Part shown: positions 1 through 6,820 of the stretch, in pieces
Numbering within the stretch: position 1 is the stretch's first letter
Layout of the letters: the number at the start of each line of letters is the position of its first letter
Notes under the pieces: generated by a model
The model's input: only the letters and a program-made list of their open reading frames with translations
The model's database searches: none
Told to the model about the DNA's origin: nothing
Made by a program: the position numbers and the translations under genes
Assembly: GCA_028679775.1 (NCBI GenBank)
Contig: JAJRAX010000081.1
Coordinates: 1 to 16,754 of the forward strand
From: Methanothrix sp.
GTDB lineage: Archaea > Halobacteriota > Methanosarcinia > Methanotrichales > Methanotrichaceae
DNA length: 16,754 nt
Direction: 5' to 3'

Positions 1-1
1 C

Positions 2-640
2 GGCCGCTGGGACAGAGAGGAGAGAGCCTGGCTCACCTCCTGCCTGGAGGCTTACCTCAAGAAGAACAGATATGCTCGAGTTGTGGCCCACTTGGAGGGT
101 GATCTGGAGCAGGCTGTCAAAGACAGCGGCCTGGATGCTACCTACACCGGCGGCGGCACCAACGGCCCGGCTTTGTCCCGCCTTGGGGAAGCTGTGGCCG
201 AGGCCTGCCGCGATGCAACGCGCCTGCCAGACCAGCGACTCTTGCGTTACCGGGCTCACACCGACTTTTACTTTGGGCCTGGCGCCGGCGACCTCCTGCT
301 CTCAGGAAAGATCACAGTGCGAGGCAGGGAGATTCAGGACGAGCAGAAGAGGTCTCTTGCCGCTACCACACCCAGCGGCTTGATCGCCCTATCCCTAGCA
401 GGCGCAGCCCGACTTGAGAAGCTGGGCCGCTATGTGATCCGCATAGGCGACTTTCTGCCCAAAGGCTCTCTGCTCGCTCCGGGAGTAGTGGATGCCGACG
501 AGCAGATTCGACCGGGAGATGATGTTATAGTAGTAGGCGAGAAGGCCTTCGGGGTGGGGCGAGCAAAGATGTCAGGCTGGGAAATGAAGTCATCCAAGAG
601 AGGCGTGGCAGTCGAGATAAGGCAGATCAAAGGAAGATAA
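2..640 (+). CDS. arcS: Archaeosine synthase ArcS, C-terminal part (5' truncated by window edge)
   Basis: The reading frame is open from base 2 to the TAA at 638-640 (212 codons), so the gene starts left of the window; the GTG at 83 is an internal Val, not a start. The visible N-terminal half (ERAWLTSCLEAYLKKNRY, then VVAHLEG) resembles the DUF5591 part of ArcS. The last ~85 residues are a PUA domain, with the signature APGVVDADEQIRPGDDV, then VGRAKMSG and SSKRGVAVEIR before the end. Family knowledge: ArcS converts preQ0 at position 15 of tRNA to an archaeosine precursor, with a catalytic Lys that would lie upstream of this window. The alternative is the related transglycosylase TgtA, which shares the PUA domain; the N-terminal stretch favours ArcS. 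The PUA part is essentially certain, the choice of ArcS over TgtA fairly sure. Confidence 0.82.
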   Translation, partial: GRWDREERAWLTSCLEAYLKKNRYARVVAHLEGDLEQAVKDSGLDATYTGGGTNGPALSRLGEAVAEACRDATRLPDQRLLRYRAHTDFYFGPGAGDLLLSGKITVRGREIQDEQKRSLAATTPSGLIALSLAGAARLEKLGRYVIRIGDFLPKGSLLAPGVVDADEQIRPGDDVIVVGEKAFGVGRAKMSGWEMKSSKRGVAVEIRQIKGR

Positions 641-730
641 AGGCAACAGGTTCTACGGACTACCACCACTGCAGTCAGAGAGCACAAAGAGGACTCATAG
701 AGGTTACCCACACAAAACAACGAGGAACCG

Positions 731-737
731 ATTTTTT
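731..737 (+). terminator. Possible T-run terminator after arcS
   Basis: A run of six T follows about 90 bp after the arcS stop and lies just before the hisH TATA box. There is no convincing hairpin, but archaeal termination often needs only a T-run. Low certainty. Confidence 0.3.
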
Positions 738-757
738 GTAAGCACAAGCTATCATAA

Positions 758-766
758 CTTATATAA
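758..766 (+). promoter_or_regulatory. TATA box for the hisH-hisF-feoA unit
   Basis: CTTATATAA is a near-ideal archaeal TATA box. A start of transcription about 25 bp downstream would fall near 788, giving a leader of about 20 nt that carries the Shine-Dalgarno-like AGAGGAT at 794-800, seven bases before the hisH ATG. Confidence 0.65.
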
Positions 767-807
767 ATCAATCAAAGGAAAACCTTTTCCGGCAGAGGAT
801 AACCAAG

Positions 808-1413
808 ATGGCAATAGTAATAGTAGACTATGGTATGGGAAACCTGTTTTCCATCTACAATGCCCTGGATTATGTGAGCGGAAATCCCAGATTCGCCCAC
901 GATCCACAGGACCTGAACGGAGCAGATGGCATAGTAGTTCCGGGAGTGGGAGCTTTTGGAAGCTGTATGAGCCAGCTCTCCAGATTCAAAGATAGCCTCT
1001 TGGAGCACTTCCAGGATGGTGTGCCAATGCTTGGCATCTGCGTCGGCATGCAAGTACTCTTCGATGAGAGCGAGGAGAACCCCGGAGCAGCTGGCTTGGG
1101 CTGGATTTCCGGAAAGGTTGTGCGCTTGCCGGATAGCGTTATGATCCCCCAGATGGGCTGGAACAGCCTCTCCATCAAGCAACCGGTAGAAATCCTGAAC
1201 GGGATCTCTGACGGAGACATGTTCTATTTTGTTCATTCCTATTACGGACAGCCTGTGGATAGCTCGGTAATAGCCGCAACCACAGATCATGGAGTGGAGG
1301 TCACTGCTGCCGTGACCAAGGACAATCTATTTGCCACTCAATTCCACCCAGAGAAATCGGGTCCAAAAGGCCTGAAGATACTGAAAAACTTTGTGAGGGC
1401 CACGCAATGCTAG
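808..1413 (+). CDS. hisH: Imidazole glycerol phosphate synthase, glutaminase subunit HisH
   Basis: This 201-residue class I glutamine amidotransferase is the HisH partner of HisF. It hydrolyses glutamine and passes ammonia to HisF for IGP and AICAR formation in histidine synthesis. The nucleophile elbow GICVGMQ places the catalytic Cys at 78, and TQFHPEKSG supplies His180 and Glu182, so the triad is complete. VVPGVGAFG (oxyanion region), PQMGWN at 114-119 and YFVHSYY at 140-146 are HisH signatures. The length is the family norm. The ATG at 808 has AGAGGAT at 794-800. The 3' end overlaps hisF by 7 nt (1407-1413), so the two subunits are very likely translated together. Confidence 0.97.
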   Translation: MAIVIVDYGMGNLFSIYNALDYVSGNPRFAHDPQDLNGADGIVVPGVGAFGSCMSQLSRFKDSLLEHFQDGVPMLGICVGMQVLFDESEENPGAAGLGWISGKVVRLPDSVMIPQMGWNSLSIKQPVEILNGISDGDMFYFVHSYYGQPVDSSVIAATTDHGVEVTAAVTKDNLFATQFHPEKSGPKGLKILKNFVRATQC

Positions 1414-2219
1414 CTAGAAGAATCATTCCATGTTTGGACTGCGACCTAGGCGTGCCTGGCGGTCGAGTTGTCAAAGGCATCGAGTTCAAGCAGATCAGGT
1501 ACGCTGGAATCCCCTGGGAGCTGGCTGGCAAATACTACGAGGACGGTGCAGACGAGATTGTATTTTTGGACATCACCGCATCAGCAGAACGACGGGAGAC
1601 CATGACCAGCGTCATCAAGAAGACCTCACGCTCGGTATTCGTGCCCCTGGCAGTGGGAGGTGGCATCAGCAGCGTGGAGCAGGCCAGAGAGGTCTTCAAC
1701 GCCGGTGCAGACAAGATCACCCTGAACACCTCGGCCTTGAAGCGCCCAGAACTGATCAGCGAAATAGCCGAAAAATACGGAAACCAGGCCGTGGTCCTGG
1801 CAATTGACGCCAAGCGACGCTTCAACATCGAAGAAGGCCGGAAGGTCGTGCAGACCGAGAAGGGCCCATGCTGGTTTGAGTGCTCCTATTACGGCGGCAG
1901 GCAGTTCACAGGCATTGATGCCATCGCCTGGGCCAAGAGAGCAGTATCCCTAGGAGCAGGAGAGATCCTTCTTACAAGCATGGACCGAGACGGGACCTAT
2001 GAAGGATTCGATATTCCTCTCACCGATACAGTATCCAAGATTGTAAACGTGCCAGTGATCGCATCCGGCGGCAGCGCAAGCCCTGATCACATGCTTGAGG
2101 TCTTCGAGAAGACAAATGCCTCGGCGGCGCTGGCTGCCAGCATCTTTCACTTCGGAGAGTGGACTGTTGGCAGTGTGAAGAGCTATCTCAAAGAGAGAGG
2201 CGTGAACGTCAGGATCTAA
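1407..2219 (+). CDS. hisF: Imidazole glycerol phosphate synthase, cyclase subunit HisF
   Basis: This 270-residue (beta/alpha)8 barrel uses ammonia delivered by HisH to make imidazole glycerol phosphate and AICAR from PRFAR. The catalytic acids are Asp11 (IIPCLDCD) and Asp134 (VVLAIDAKR). Phosphate-binding segments are seen at [18 protein letters not shown] (189-197) and [22 protein letters not shown] near the end is a strong HisF signature. It is slightly longer than bacterial HisF (~255) because of an extension around 141-168, which I recall as usual in methanogen HisF. The start ATG lies inside the end of hisH, with GAGGG at 1396-1399 as ribosome site. The stop is 18 bp before feoA, consistent with one transcript. 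Confidence 0.97.
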   Translation: MLARRIIPCLDCDLGVPGGRVVKGIEFKQIRYAGIPWELAGKYYEDGADEIVFLDITASAERRETMTSVIKKTSRSVFVPLAVGGGISSVEQAREVFNAGADKITLNTSALKRPELISEIAEKYGNQAVVLAIDAKRRFNIEEGRKVVQTEKGPCWFECSYYGGRQFTGIDAIAWAKRAVSLGAGEILLTSMDRDGTYEGFDIPLTDTVSKIVNVPVIASGGSASPDHMLEVFEKTNASAALAASIFHFGEWTVGSVKSYLKERGVNVRI

Positions 2220-2237
2220 AAAGCGGACATATCAGAG

Positions 2238-2486
2238 ATGAGGTACGTAGAGCTTACCAGGGCTCCATGCAATCAGACACTGGAAGTCATGGCAGTCAAT
2301 GGCGATGTCAACTGGGAGAAGAGATTTGAATCCATGGGCATACGGAAGGGCAGGCGCATCAGAAAGATCGCCGATCAGCCCTTTGGCGGGCCCGTAGTAA
2401 TTGAGGTAGACTGCTCAAAGATCTCGCTGGGTAGGAATATTGCCGCAAAAATCGAGGTGGAGGTACTTGCCCCTCCTGCCGCTTAA
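2238..2486 (+). CDS. feoA: FeoA-domain protein
   Basis: This 82-residue protein has the SH3-like FeoA fold pattern: LTRAPCNQTLEVMAVNG, then RFESMGIRKGRRIRKIA, then GGPVVIEVDCSKISLGRNIAAKIEVE. The SLGRNIA segment with flanking strands is the classic FeoA C-terminal signature, and the length is usual for the family. FeoA is a small cytoplasmic accessory of the FeoB ferrous iron transporter. No FeoB is present within the window, so a stand-alone FeoA-like role is possible. It starts 18 bp after the hisF stop and may be read as the third gene of the his transcript. It ends 9 bp before the convergent regulator. Confidence 0.82.
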   Translation: MRYVELTRAPCNQTLEVMAVNGDVNWEKRFESMGIRKGRRIRKIADQPFGGPVVIEVDCSKISLGRNIAAKIEVEVLAPPAA

Positions 2487-2495
2487 TTTATGATT

Positions 2496-2873
2496 TCAGG
2501 TTGATATGAGTTGCTTCAGCCTCTGGATGCTCTCCATGGCCTGAGCAGACTCGTGCAACTTCTCCTCCTCGAAATGCTTTATGATCTCATCGATGCCAGC
2601 CCTCAGCGAGTAGACCTTCATCGGTCTGCCTTTGCCCTCTCGCTTGATCTCTTTCTCCTCAATCCAGTTATTGTCGCGCAGGGTGCGCATGGCAATGCTT
2701 ACCTCTGGCTGCCGGAGATCGGAGCCCATCTCGATCTCACGAGATGAAGCCTCGTCCACATTGGCCAAGAAGGTTATCAATGTTGCAACGTTACGTGGAA
2801 CGCTCAGGGAACGAAGCGTTTCCACAAATTCCATGTCCTTATCATCCAGGATCTTAACTGTGGACTCTCTCAT
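2496..2873 (-). CDS. Winged-helix transcriptional regulator (methanogen COG3355-like)
   Basis: This is a 125-residue DNA-binding protein. Residues ~20-92 form a winged helix: NVATLITFLANVDEASSREI gives the first helices, DLRQPEVSIAMRTLRDNNWI is the recognition-helix region, and KGRPMKVYSL is the wing. Residues ~95-122 are a charged amphipathic helix that may dimerise. Small regulators of this type are, as I recall, common in Methanosarcinales; the ligand is unknown. An in-frame ATG at 2885 would add MVTI. I chose 2873 because GGTGA lies at 2883-2879, five bases before it, and the TATA box at 2911-2920 predicts transcription from about 2889. The gene is convergent with feoA, so any role in iron response is only a guess from position. 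Confidence 0.82.
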   Translation of the reverse strand: MRESTVKILDDKDMEFVETLRSLSVPRNVATLITFLANVDEASSREIEMGSDLRQPEVSIAMRTLRDNNWIEEKEIKREGKGRPMKVYSLRAGIDEIIKHFEEEKLHESAQAMESIQRLKQLIST

Positions 2874-2910
2874 AATCGTCACCATATTTTTCTTGTCACG
2901 AATACTTAAT

Positions 2911-2920
2911 GATATAAATA
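2911..2920 (-). promoter_or_regulatory. TATA box for the winged-helix regulator
   Basis: On the minus strand this reads TATTTATATC. It predicts a transcript start near 2889 and a leader of ~16 nt that includes the GGTGA before the 2873 start. An ATACTTAAT motif (2902-2910) lies between the box and the start and is a candidate autoregulatory site. Confidence 0.5.
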
Positions 2921-3188
2921 ATTTGTTTTGAAAGGGAATGCCTTTTAATTATACTTAATTAGACTAATACTTTAGATAATAACTTTAAAAGCAAATGGCA
3001 TTTACATTTAGGTGACTTTGCAACCTTGAACCAATTAAGTTAAGAATTTATATTTGTAAAAATTTCTTTGCACCAATTATCGAGCTTACAGAATCGATGC
3101 GATTTTGCAGAAATATATCCGATTCGTCCCTAGATAGAGCGAAATAATTAATTTAGAGAGAATTGAAATATATCATATTATCATATTA

Positions 3189-3197
3189 TTTATAAAG
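3189..3197 (+). promoter_or_regulatory. Candidate TATA box for the 3283 gene
   Basis: TTTATAAAG would start transcription near 3220 and leave a ~60 nt leader. A second candidate, GTATATTT at 3251-3258, would start near 3280 and make the mRNA leaderless. The second fits the absence of a Shine-Dalgarno motif before the ATG at 3283. The sequence alone does not decide between them. Confidence 0.35.
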
Positions 3198-3282
3198 AAA
3201 AGTTAATGTTGAATGCAGACCAGTCCGTCTGCCGGAAGCTCCCAAGCAAGGTATATTTCCCTGCACAGACAAGATTACGACC

Positions 3283-3831
3283 ATGATATCCATCGAGATC
3301 CGCGAGAAGGATCTCAAGGAGTTGACCCGGACTGAGGTCAAGAACCTCCCCGGGGCTTTCTTTGCAAGGACCAGCCCACTTCTGCGCCCCTTTATGAACA
3401 AGCTGGAAGCCCTTTTGCCTGACGAGAACAAGGGACAGGGAGACAGCTACGTGCTCAACGCCCTTCATTCCCATATTGAGCTGGTACATGCAGACAATAG
3501 ACAGATTGCCGTGAAGAACAGCGAAAATGAGGTCGTGATTCGTCGCGAAGAGCTGGGCGAGTTGATCGAGGAGAGATACCCAACCACAAGCCACCATCGC
3601 CTCAACCTGCCTGGCCTCTTGTTCCTGCAAAGCGGCCCGGCTCTGCAGACAGCCAGCGCCATGATCCTTCGTCGCGAGCACAAGTTGCATATTCCGGATG
3701 GAAACAGAACCATGCGCTACATCTTCCATATGGCTGTGGCTGCAATTGACGCAGACAAAGAGAAGATCGTTGTATCTTTTGATATGGAGAGACTGCCAAA
3801 AAAGGCGGATGGTTCTTCGGTACTGGATTAG
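3283..3831 (+). CDS. Hypothetical protein, 182 residues
   Basis: I do not recognise this family. The product is soluble-looking, Cys-free and charged, with no signal peptide or membrane segment. An N-terminal strand (ISIEIREKDL) is followed by helices, then HSHIELVHADNR, an acidic helix REELGELIEERYPTT, and SHHRLNLPGLLFLQSG. A C-terminal part (RTMRYIFHMAVAAIDADKEK) ends on a strand, IVVSFDMERL. Composition and codon use look coding. A 219-codon open frame on the other strand over the same bases is rich in Cys, His and Gln and reads as its shadow. There is no clear ribosome site, so leaderless translation from 3283 is plausible. It stands alone between an AT-rich gap and a convergent gene. Confidence 0.72.
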   Translation: MISIEIREKDLKELTRTEVKNLPGAFFARTSPLLRPFMNKLEALLPDENKGQGDSYVLNALHSHIELVHADNRQIAVKNSENEVVIRREELGELIEERYPTTSHHRLNLPGLLFLQSGPALQTASAMILRREHKLHIPDGNRTMRYIFHMAVAAIDADKEKIVVSFDMERLPKKADGSSVLD

Positions 3832-3878
3832 AATCGAGCAGAATATCAATCAACGGAAAATCAGTCAAAAGAGATTCC

Positions 3879-3929
3879 GGCAGGGCATGTCAGAGAAAAA
3901 ATAGAGAACGGCATGCCATTCGCCCTGCC
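3879..3929. terminator. Inverted repeat between convergent genes
   Basis: GGCAGGGC (3879-3886) is matched by its exact complement GCCCTGCC (3922-3929). A 35-base loop between them contains an A6 run and the palindrome GGCATGCC (3910-3917). It lies between the ends of the 3283 gene and the reductase gene, so it may act as a bidirectional terminator. The loop is long, so this is tentative. Confidence 0.35.
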
Positions 3930-3933
3930 ATGG

Positions 3934-5109
3934 CTAGATTATCAAGCTCTTCAGACTCCAGAGCAGCTTCGGGTTGAATCTGAATAAGACGCGCAGCATC
4001 CCTGCCAGATCCATCTTTGAGATGTCCTCCTTGGCCAGGGAGCCGAGGAGCTGGTTCATGTCATTATCATTGAGCTTGACGAAGAACTCCTTGAACTGGA
4101 AGCTCCGGGCAATCGTCTTTCCGATCTTCTCTCGCCAGCGCGTCTCGTACTCGACGAGCCCCCGCCGACTCATGTCGCCTGCAGATATTGCCTTGGCCGC
4201 GACCTCTCCTGCCATGACTCCCGCCTGCATGGCATTGAGAATGCCTCCACCTGTAAGCGGATCGGTCTGATGGGCAGCATCTCCCACAAGCATCACTCCA
4301 TCGGTGGTGGCTGATTCAATGGGCCCGGAGCAGGGATCTCCACCCACGACCATCTCCACCACTCGACCATTGGGAAAACGGGCCTTCATGAACTTATGGA
4401 GCAGCCGCACCGCTTCACCTGGCTTGGACCTGGAGCCCTGAATTCCTAGGCCAATGTTAGCCAGCTTCTCGCCCTTGGGAAACGACCAGGCATACCCGGA
4501 TGGCGCGATGTTGTTACCCAAGAAAAATTCTGTGTATTCTTCATCAATGGATGCATCATGCACCAGGAACTGGGCACAGGACTCGATGTCTTGAAGCTTG
4601 AGGGCAGTGTCTATGCCGGCCCAGCGTCCGACCTTGGACTCGACTCCGTCCGCACCTATGATTAGAGGAGCCTCAATCTCCAGGGGCTCGCCGATTCTCA
4701 TGGCCGAGACTCCGCTGATGGCTCCATTCTTTCTTAGGAGACCCAAAGCTCTGGTCTTGACCAAAACCGTGGCACCAGCCTGAGCTGCGAGCATTGCCAG
4801 GCCGCGATCGAAGACCTTCCTCTCCAGGACGTAACCCACCTCGCCACCGCTCTTGTCTTCAGACATAACGATGCTCGTTCCATCCGGAGCATAGAGCCTA
4901 GCTCCCTTGACCTCGGAGGCAATCCATTCAGGTTCGAGCTTGACGAGGCGGTTTAACGTCCTCTTGCTGACACCTTCGGCGCAGCGCACGGGGTCGCCGA
5001 TCTCCTGGCGCTTCTCAAGCATGACCACTTTGAGGCCTGCTTCGGATGCTGCCTTCGCCGCCATTGAACCGCCAGGGCCGCCACCTACCACAATCAGGTC
5101 GCACTTCAT
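3934..5109 (-). CDS. Digeranylgeranylglycerophospholipid reductase (GGR), FAD flavoprotein
   Basis: This 391-residue flavoprotein saturates the geranylgeranyl chains of archaeal membrane lipids. An FAD Rossmann fold starts at once (MKCDLIVVGGGPGGS, GxGxxG at 9-14), with the ribose acid at Glu32 (LEKR). DPVRCAEGVS (39-48, Cys43) is the typical GGR substrate-side motif. IIGADGVES at 150-158 and GDAAHQTDPLTGGGI at 276-290 are the second and third flavin motifs. An upstream ATG at 5160 would lie inside the ferredoxin gene and add a 17-residue unrelated leader, so I use 5109. That ATG overlaps the ferredoxin TGA (ATGA at 5106-5109), implying coupled translation. Family knowledge: in Methanosarcina acetivorans the reductase needs the adjacent ferredoxin as electron donor. 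Confidence 0.93.
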   Translation of the reverse strand: MKCDLIVVGGGPGGSMAAKAASEAGLKVVMLEKRQEIGDPVRCAEGVSKRTLNRLVKLEPEWIASEVKGARLYAPDGTSIVMSEDKSGGEVGYVLERKVFDRGLAMLAAQAGATVLVKTRALGLLRKNGAISGVSAMRIGEPLEIEAPLIIGADGVESKVGRWAGIDTALKLQDIESCAQFLVHDASIDEEYTEFFLGNNIAPSGYAWSFPKGEKLANIGLGIQGSRSKPGEAVRLLHKFMKARFPNGRVVEMVVGGDPCSGPIESATTDGVMLVGDAAHQTDPLTGGGILNAMQAGVMAGEVAAKAISAGDMSRRGLVEYETRWREKIGKTIARSFQFKEFFVKLNDNDMNQLLGSLAKEDISKMDLAGMLRVLFRFNPKLLWSLKSLII

Positions 5110-5276
5110 GCATTGACCTCGAGGGCCCCAACTGGGCAAATCTTGGTGCACAGGCCGCACTCTTTACACTCTGCCGAGACCTCCAGCCAGGTCTCCACCA
5201 GCTCCAGGGCACATGTCGGGCAGACACCGACGCAGGCACCGCAGTAGCAGCATTTGTATCTGTTGACGGTAAGCAT
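5106..5276 (-). CDS. 2x[4Fe-4S] ferredoxin, 56 residues, partner of GGR
   Basis: This short gene was found by translating the minus strand from the ATG at 5276. It has two classic clusters: Cys9, 12, 15, 19 followed by Pro (CxxCxxCxxxCP), and Cys37, 40, 43, 47 followed by Pro. Two extra Cys (10 and 22) are present. It starts MLTVNRYKCCYCGAC and ends GALEVNA. The last codons ATGA join it to the reductase, so it is very probably the direct electron donor for lipid double-bond reduction. GTGATC, matching the 3' end of archaeal 16S rRNA, lies just before the start, and a TATA box at 5311-5320 gives a short leader of ~13 nt. Confidence 0.93.
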   Translation of the reverse strand: MLTVNRYKCCYCGACVGVCPTCALELVETWLEVSAECKECGLCTKICPVGALEVNA

Positions 5277-5310
5277 GAGATCACATCCTGTAGGATAATT
5301 ATTAATTATG

Positions 5311-5320
5311 ATTATATATT
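5311..5320 (-). promoter_or_regulatory. TATA box for ferredoxin-GGR
   Basis: AATATATAAT on the minus strand overlaps the acylphosphatase stop. It predicts transcription from about 5289, 13 nt before the ferredoxin ATG. The ferredoxin-reductase pair could thus be expressed alone as well as by read-through from tpiA-acyP. Confidence 0.55.
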
Positions 5321-5588
5321 AATATTCTATCTCAAAATCCTCGTATCCTTTGCCTTCCAGCTCGGACAGCTCCATGCCCAGGACTATAGCCCCTGTGGGC
5401 CCAGACTTCATGGCTTTGAGCAGCTCGCCCACTTGCTTCCGCTCTCCCTCCAAGAAGGCCTCCACTCCGCCTCCCGGAACGTTTCTCACCCAGCCTTTGA
5501 TCCCCAGAGCTAGGGCCCGATCCCGGGTAAAAGCACGATAATAAACGCCCTGCACCCGGCCCGATACCCGGACATGCACCGCAATCAT
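5319..5588 (-). CDS. acyP: Acylphosphatase
   Basis: This 89-residue protein is of the usual acylphosphatase size and fold (ferredoxin-like beta-alpha-beta). VSGRVQGVYYRAF contains the phosphate loop and the catalytic Arg18, and GWVRNVPGGGVEAFLEG contains the catalytic Asn36. It hydrolyses carboxyl-phosphate bonds such as 1,3-bisphosphoglycerate or acetyl phosphate in the cytoplasm. The ATG overlaps the tpiA TGA (ATGA at 5585-5588), so it is translationally coupled to triosephosphate isomerase; a metabolic link at the triose level is plausible but inferred. All key residues are present. Confidence 0.95.
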   Translation of the reverse strand: MIAVHVRVSGRVQGVYYRAFTRDRALALGIKGWVRNVPGGGVEAFLEGERKQVGELLKAMKSGPTGAIVLGMELSELEGKGYEDFEIEY

Positions 5589-6253
5589 TTGCGGACTCCA
5601 GTGACCAGATCTTCTAAAGCCTTGCGCTGATCTTTGGCCTTGATGATTCCAGACGCGAGCAGAACGCCCGCCGATCCCAGCTCTAAGGCAGCTCTCAGAT
5701 CCTCGCCGTGGGTAATTCCTGCGCCGCAGAGCACTTCCACATTGGGAGCTATGCGTTTGACGGCCTCAACCGATTTGGTGACGACCTCTGGGTCCGCCTT
5801 GGATACAGGAATGCCGCTGCCTATAAGCTCTGGTGGCTCCACGGCTACATAATCTGGGCCCAGTGATGCAGCCGCGCGAGTGGTGGCTACATTGTTGGTG
5901 CAGACTATCATCTTCATGCCGGCAGCACGACAGGCAACGATGGATGCATCGATCTCAGCCAGCTTGAGCCTTCGCTCAGAGTGGTTGATGAGCGATCCGG
6001 AGGCTCCGGCAGCCTTCAATGACGCGGCGGTTATGTGCCCGGTGAAGCCGCCGTATCCCACGCCGTCTACATGCTGAGCGAATACCGGTATCTTTACGGT
6101 CTTTGAGATGGCAGAAATATCAGCTACCTGTGGCACCACAGCCATCTGCACTGAGTAGTCCCTGGCAATGTCCTCGCAGATCTGGGCCAGGCGAACTGCC
6201 TCTTGGCCGGTAGATTCGCGATAGGTCTTGAAGTTGAGCACGATTAAGGTCAT
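5585..6253 (-). CDS. tpiA: Triosephosphate isomerase, archaeal short type
   Basis: This enzyme interconverts DHAP and glyceraldehyde 3-phosphate. The 222 residues match the shorter archaeal form (bacterial ~250). The active site is complete: Asn7 and Lys9 in IVLNFKTY, His91 in LINHSERR, and Glu139 in YVAVEPPELIGSG. CGAGITHGEDLRAA and AGVLLASGI form the C-terminal phosphate site. The start at 6253 has GCGAGG about seven bases before it and a TATA box at 6290-6300. DHAP also feeds glycerol-1-phosphate for lipids, and the lipid reductase lies two genes downstream. Confidence 0.97.
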   Translation of the reverse strand: MTLIVLNFKTYRESTGQEAVRLAQICEDIARDYSVQMAVVPQVADISAISKTVKIPVFAQHVDGVGYGGFTGHITAASLKAAGASGSLINHSERRLKLAEIDASIVACRAAGMKMIVCTNNVATTRAAASLGPDYVAVEPPELIGSGIPVSKADPEVVTKSVEAVKRIAPNVEVLCGAGITHGEDLRAALELGSAGVLLASGIIKAKDQRKALEDLVTGVRK

Positions 6254-6280
6254 AGTATTCCTCGCCGCAGTTGTGTTCTC

Positions 6281-6820
6281 TCAGTGGGCATATATATTTT
6301 GGCTGCATTCGGCCAGGATGTCACTATAACATTTTTCGTAGACTGCTGAGCAATGGCACTCTCCGGTAAAGACCATCAGGATTTTCCCCTGGAAGAGAAA
6401 AGCAATCAACGGAAGCTTGCCCCGATCTTGGTCGTGAATCATATGATAGAGCAGACCTTCGGGTTGGGAATAGTCCAGTTTTGCCAGCTTCAGCTCCTTA
6501 TGATTATCGAGGAAGCTCTCTAAAATAGGTTCGCATCTCCTGCAGATGTTGCAGTCTTTTTTGCCGATGAAGAGCAGCATTGTCTCATTTTTTGCTGCAA
6601 AGATCTCGGCAAGTCTCTTCGCCGGCCCATAGGTGTCCTCTAAAAAGGACTCTACCACCCCAGCTACCTCCTCCGAGGGTACGCTATATTTTTCGCACAA
6701 TTCTTCACTTAGCTTTTCGTTCTTTTTGGACATGAATTTCTGAACCTGGTCCAGGAGATTCGTGGACAGGGATATGCTATTCATGTCTATGCCATTCATG
6801 CCTTTAATAAGAGATTGCAT
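6281..6820 (-). CDS. Thioredoxin-fold protein with CxxCxxC motif
   Basis: The product has 179 residues. After ~75 mainly helical N-terminal residues, a thioredoxin-like core is visible: strand TMLLFIGKKDC, a motif with Cys90, Cys93 and Cys96 (DCNICRRCEP), a helix, strand LKLAKLDYS, then KLPLIAFLFQGK with a likely cis-Pro at 137. Cys155, 157, 164 and 172 add a second Cys-rich patch. It differs from ordinary thioredoxin (CxxC) by the third Cys, so disulfide exchange or metal binding are both possible. There is no signal peptide, so it should be cytoplasmic. The start codon shares one base with the stop of the upstream RHH gene (TAATG), showing coupled expression. The exact function is unknown to me. 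Confidence 0.8.
   Translation of the reverse strand: MQSLIKGMNGIDMNSISLSTNLLDQVQKFMSKKNEKLSEELCEKYSVPSEEVAGVVESFLEDTYGPAKRLAEIFAAKNETMLLFIGKKDCNICRRCEPILESFLDNHKELKLAKLDYSQPEGLLYHMIHDQDRGKLPLIAFLFQGKILMVFTGECHCSAVYEKCYSDILAECSQNIYAH
6290..6300 (-). promoter_or_regulatory. TATA box for tpiA-acyP
   Basis: AAAATATATAT on the minus strand lies inside the last codons of the thioredoxin-like gene. Transcription from about 6267 would give a ~14 nt leader carrying the GAGG ribosome site. Confidence 0.55.

Larger units (their letters stand above)
2886..3282. other. AT-rich intergenic region (~400 bp) between divergent genes
   Basis: This stretch is strikingly AT-rich compared with the genes on either side. 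It holds the promoters of the regulator (minus) and of the 3283 gene (plus). ATACTTAAT occurs at 2902-2910 and 2951-2959, and its inverse AATTAAGT at 3033-3040. A short direct repeat, TATCATATTATCATATTATT, sits at 3171-3190. I see no tRNA, stable RNA fold or credible small reading frame in it. Confidence 0.6.

Noticed and set aside
721..729. 9-bp CGAGGAACC shared with 16686-16694 and near T- or A-runs, as if a pair of element ends
   Set aside because: The match is too short, in the same orientation, 16 kb apart, and with no mobile-element genes between. Chance is sufficient.
3190..3849. 219-codon minus-strand open frame over the 3283 gene
   Set aside because: It is rich in Cys, His and Gln and shows no domain pattern. 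The plus-strand 182-residue frame has normal charged composition and secondary-structure logic.
5110..5160. Upstream ATG for the lipid reductase (17 extra residues)
   Set aside because: These bases are the last codons of the ferredoxin in another frame, and the FAD motif normally begins within a few residues of the start.
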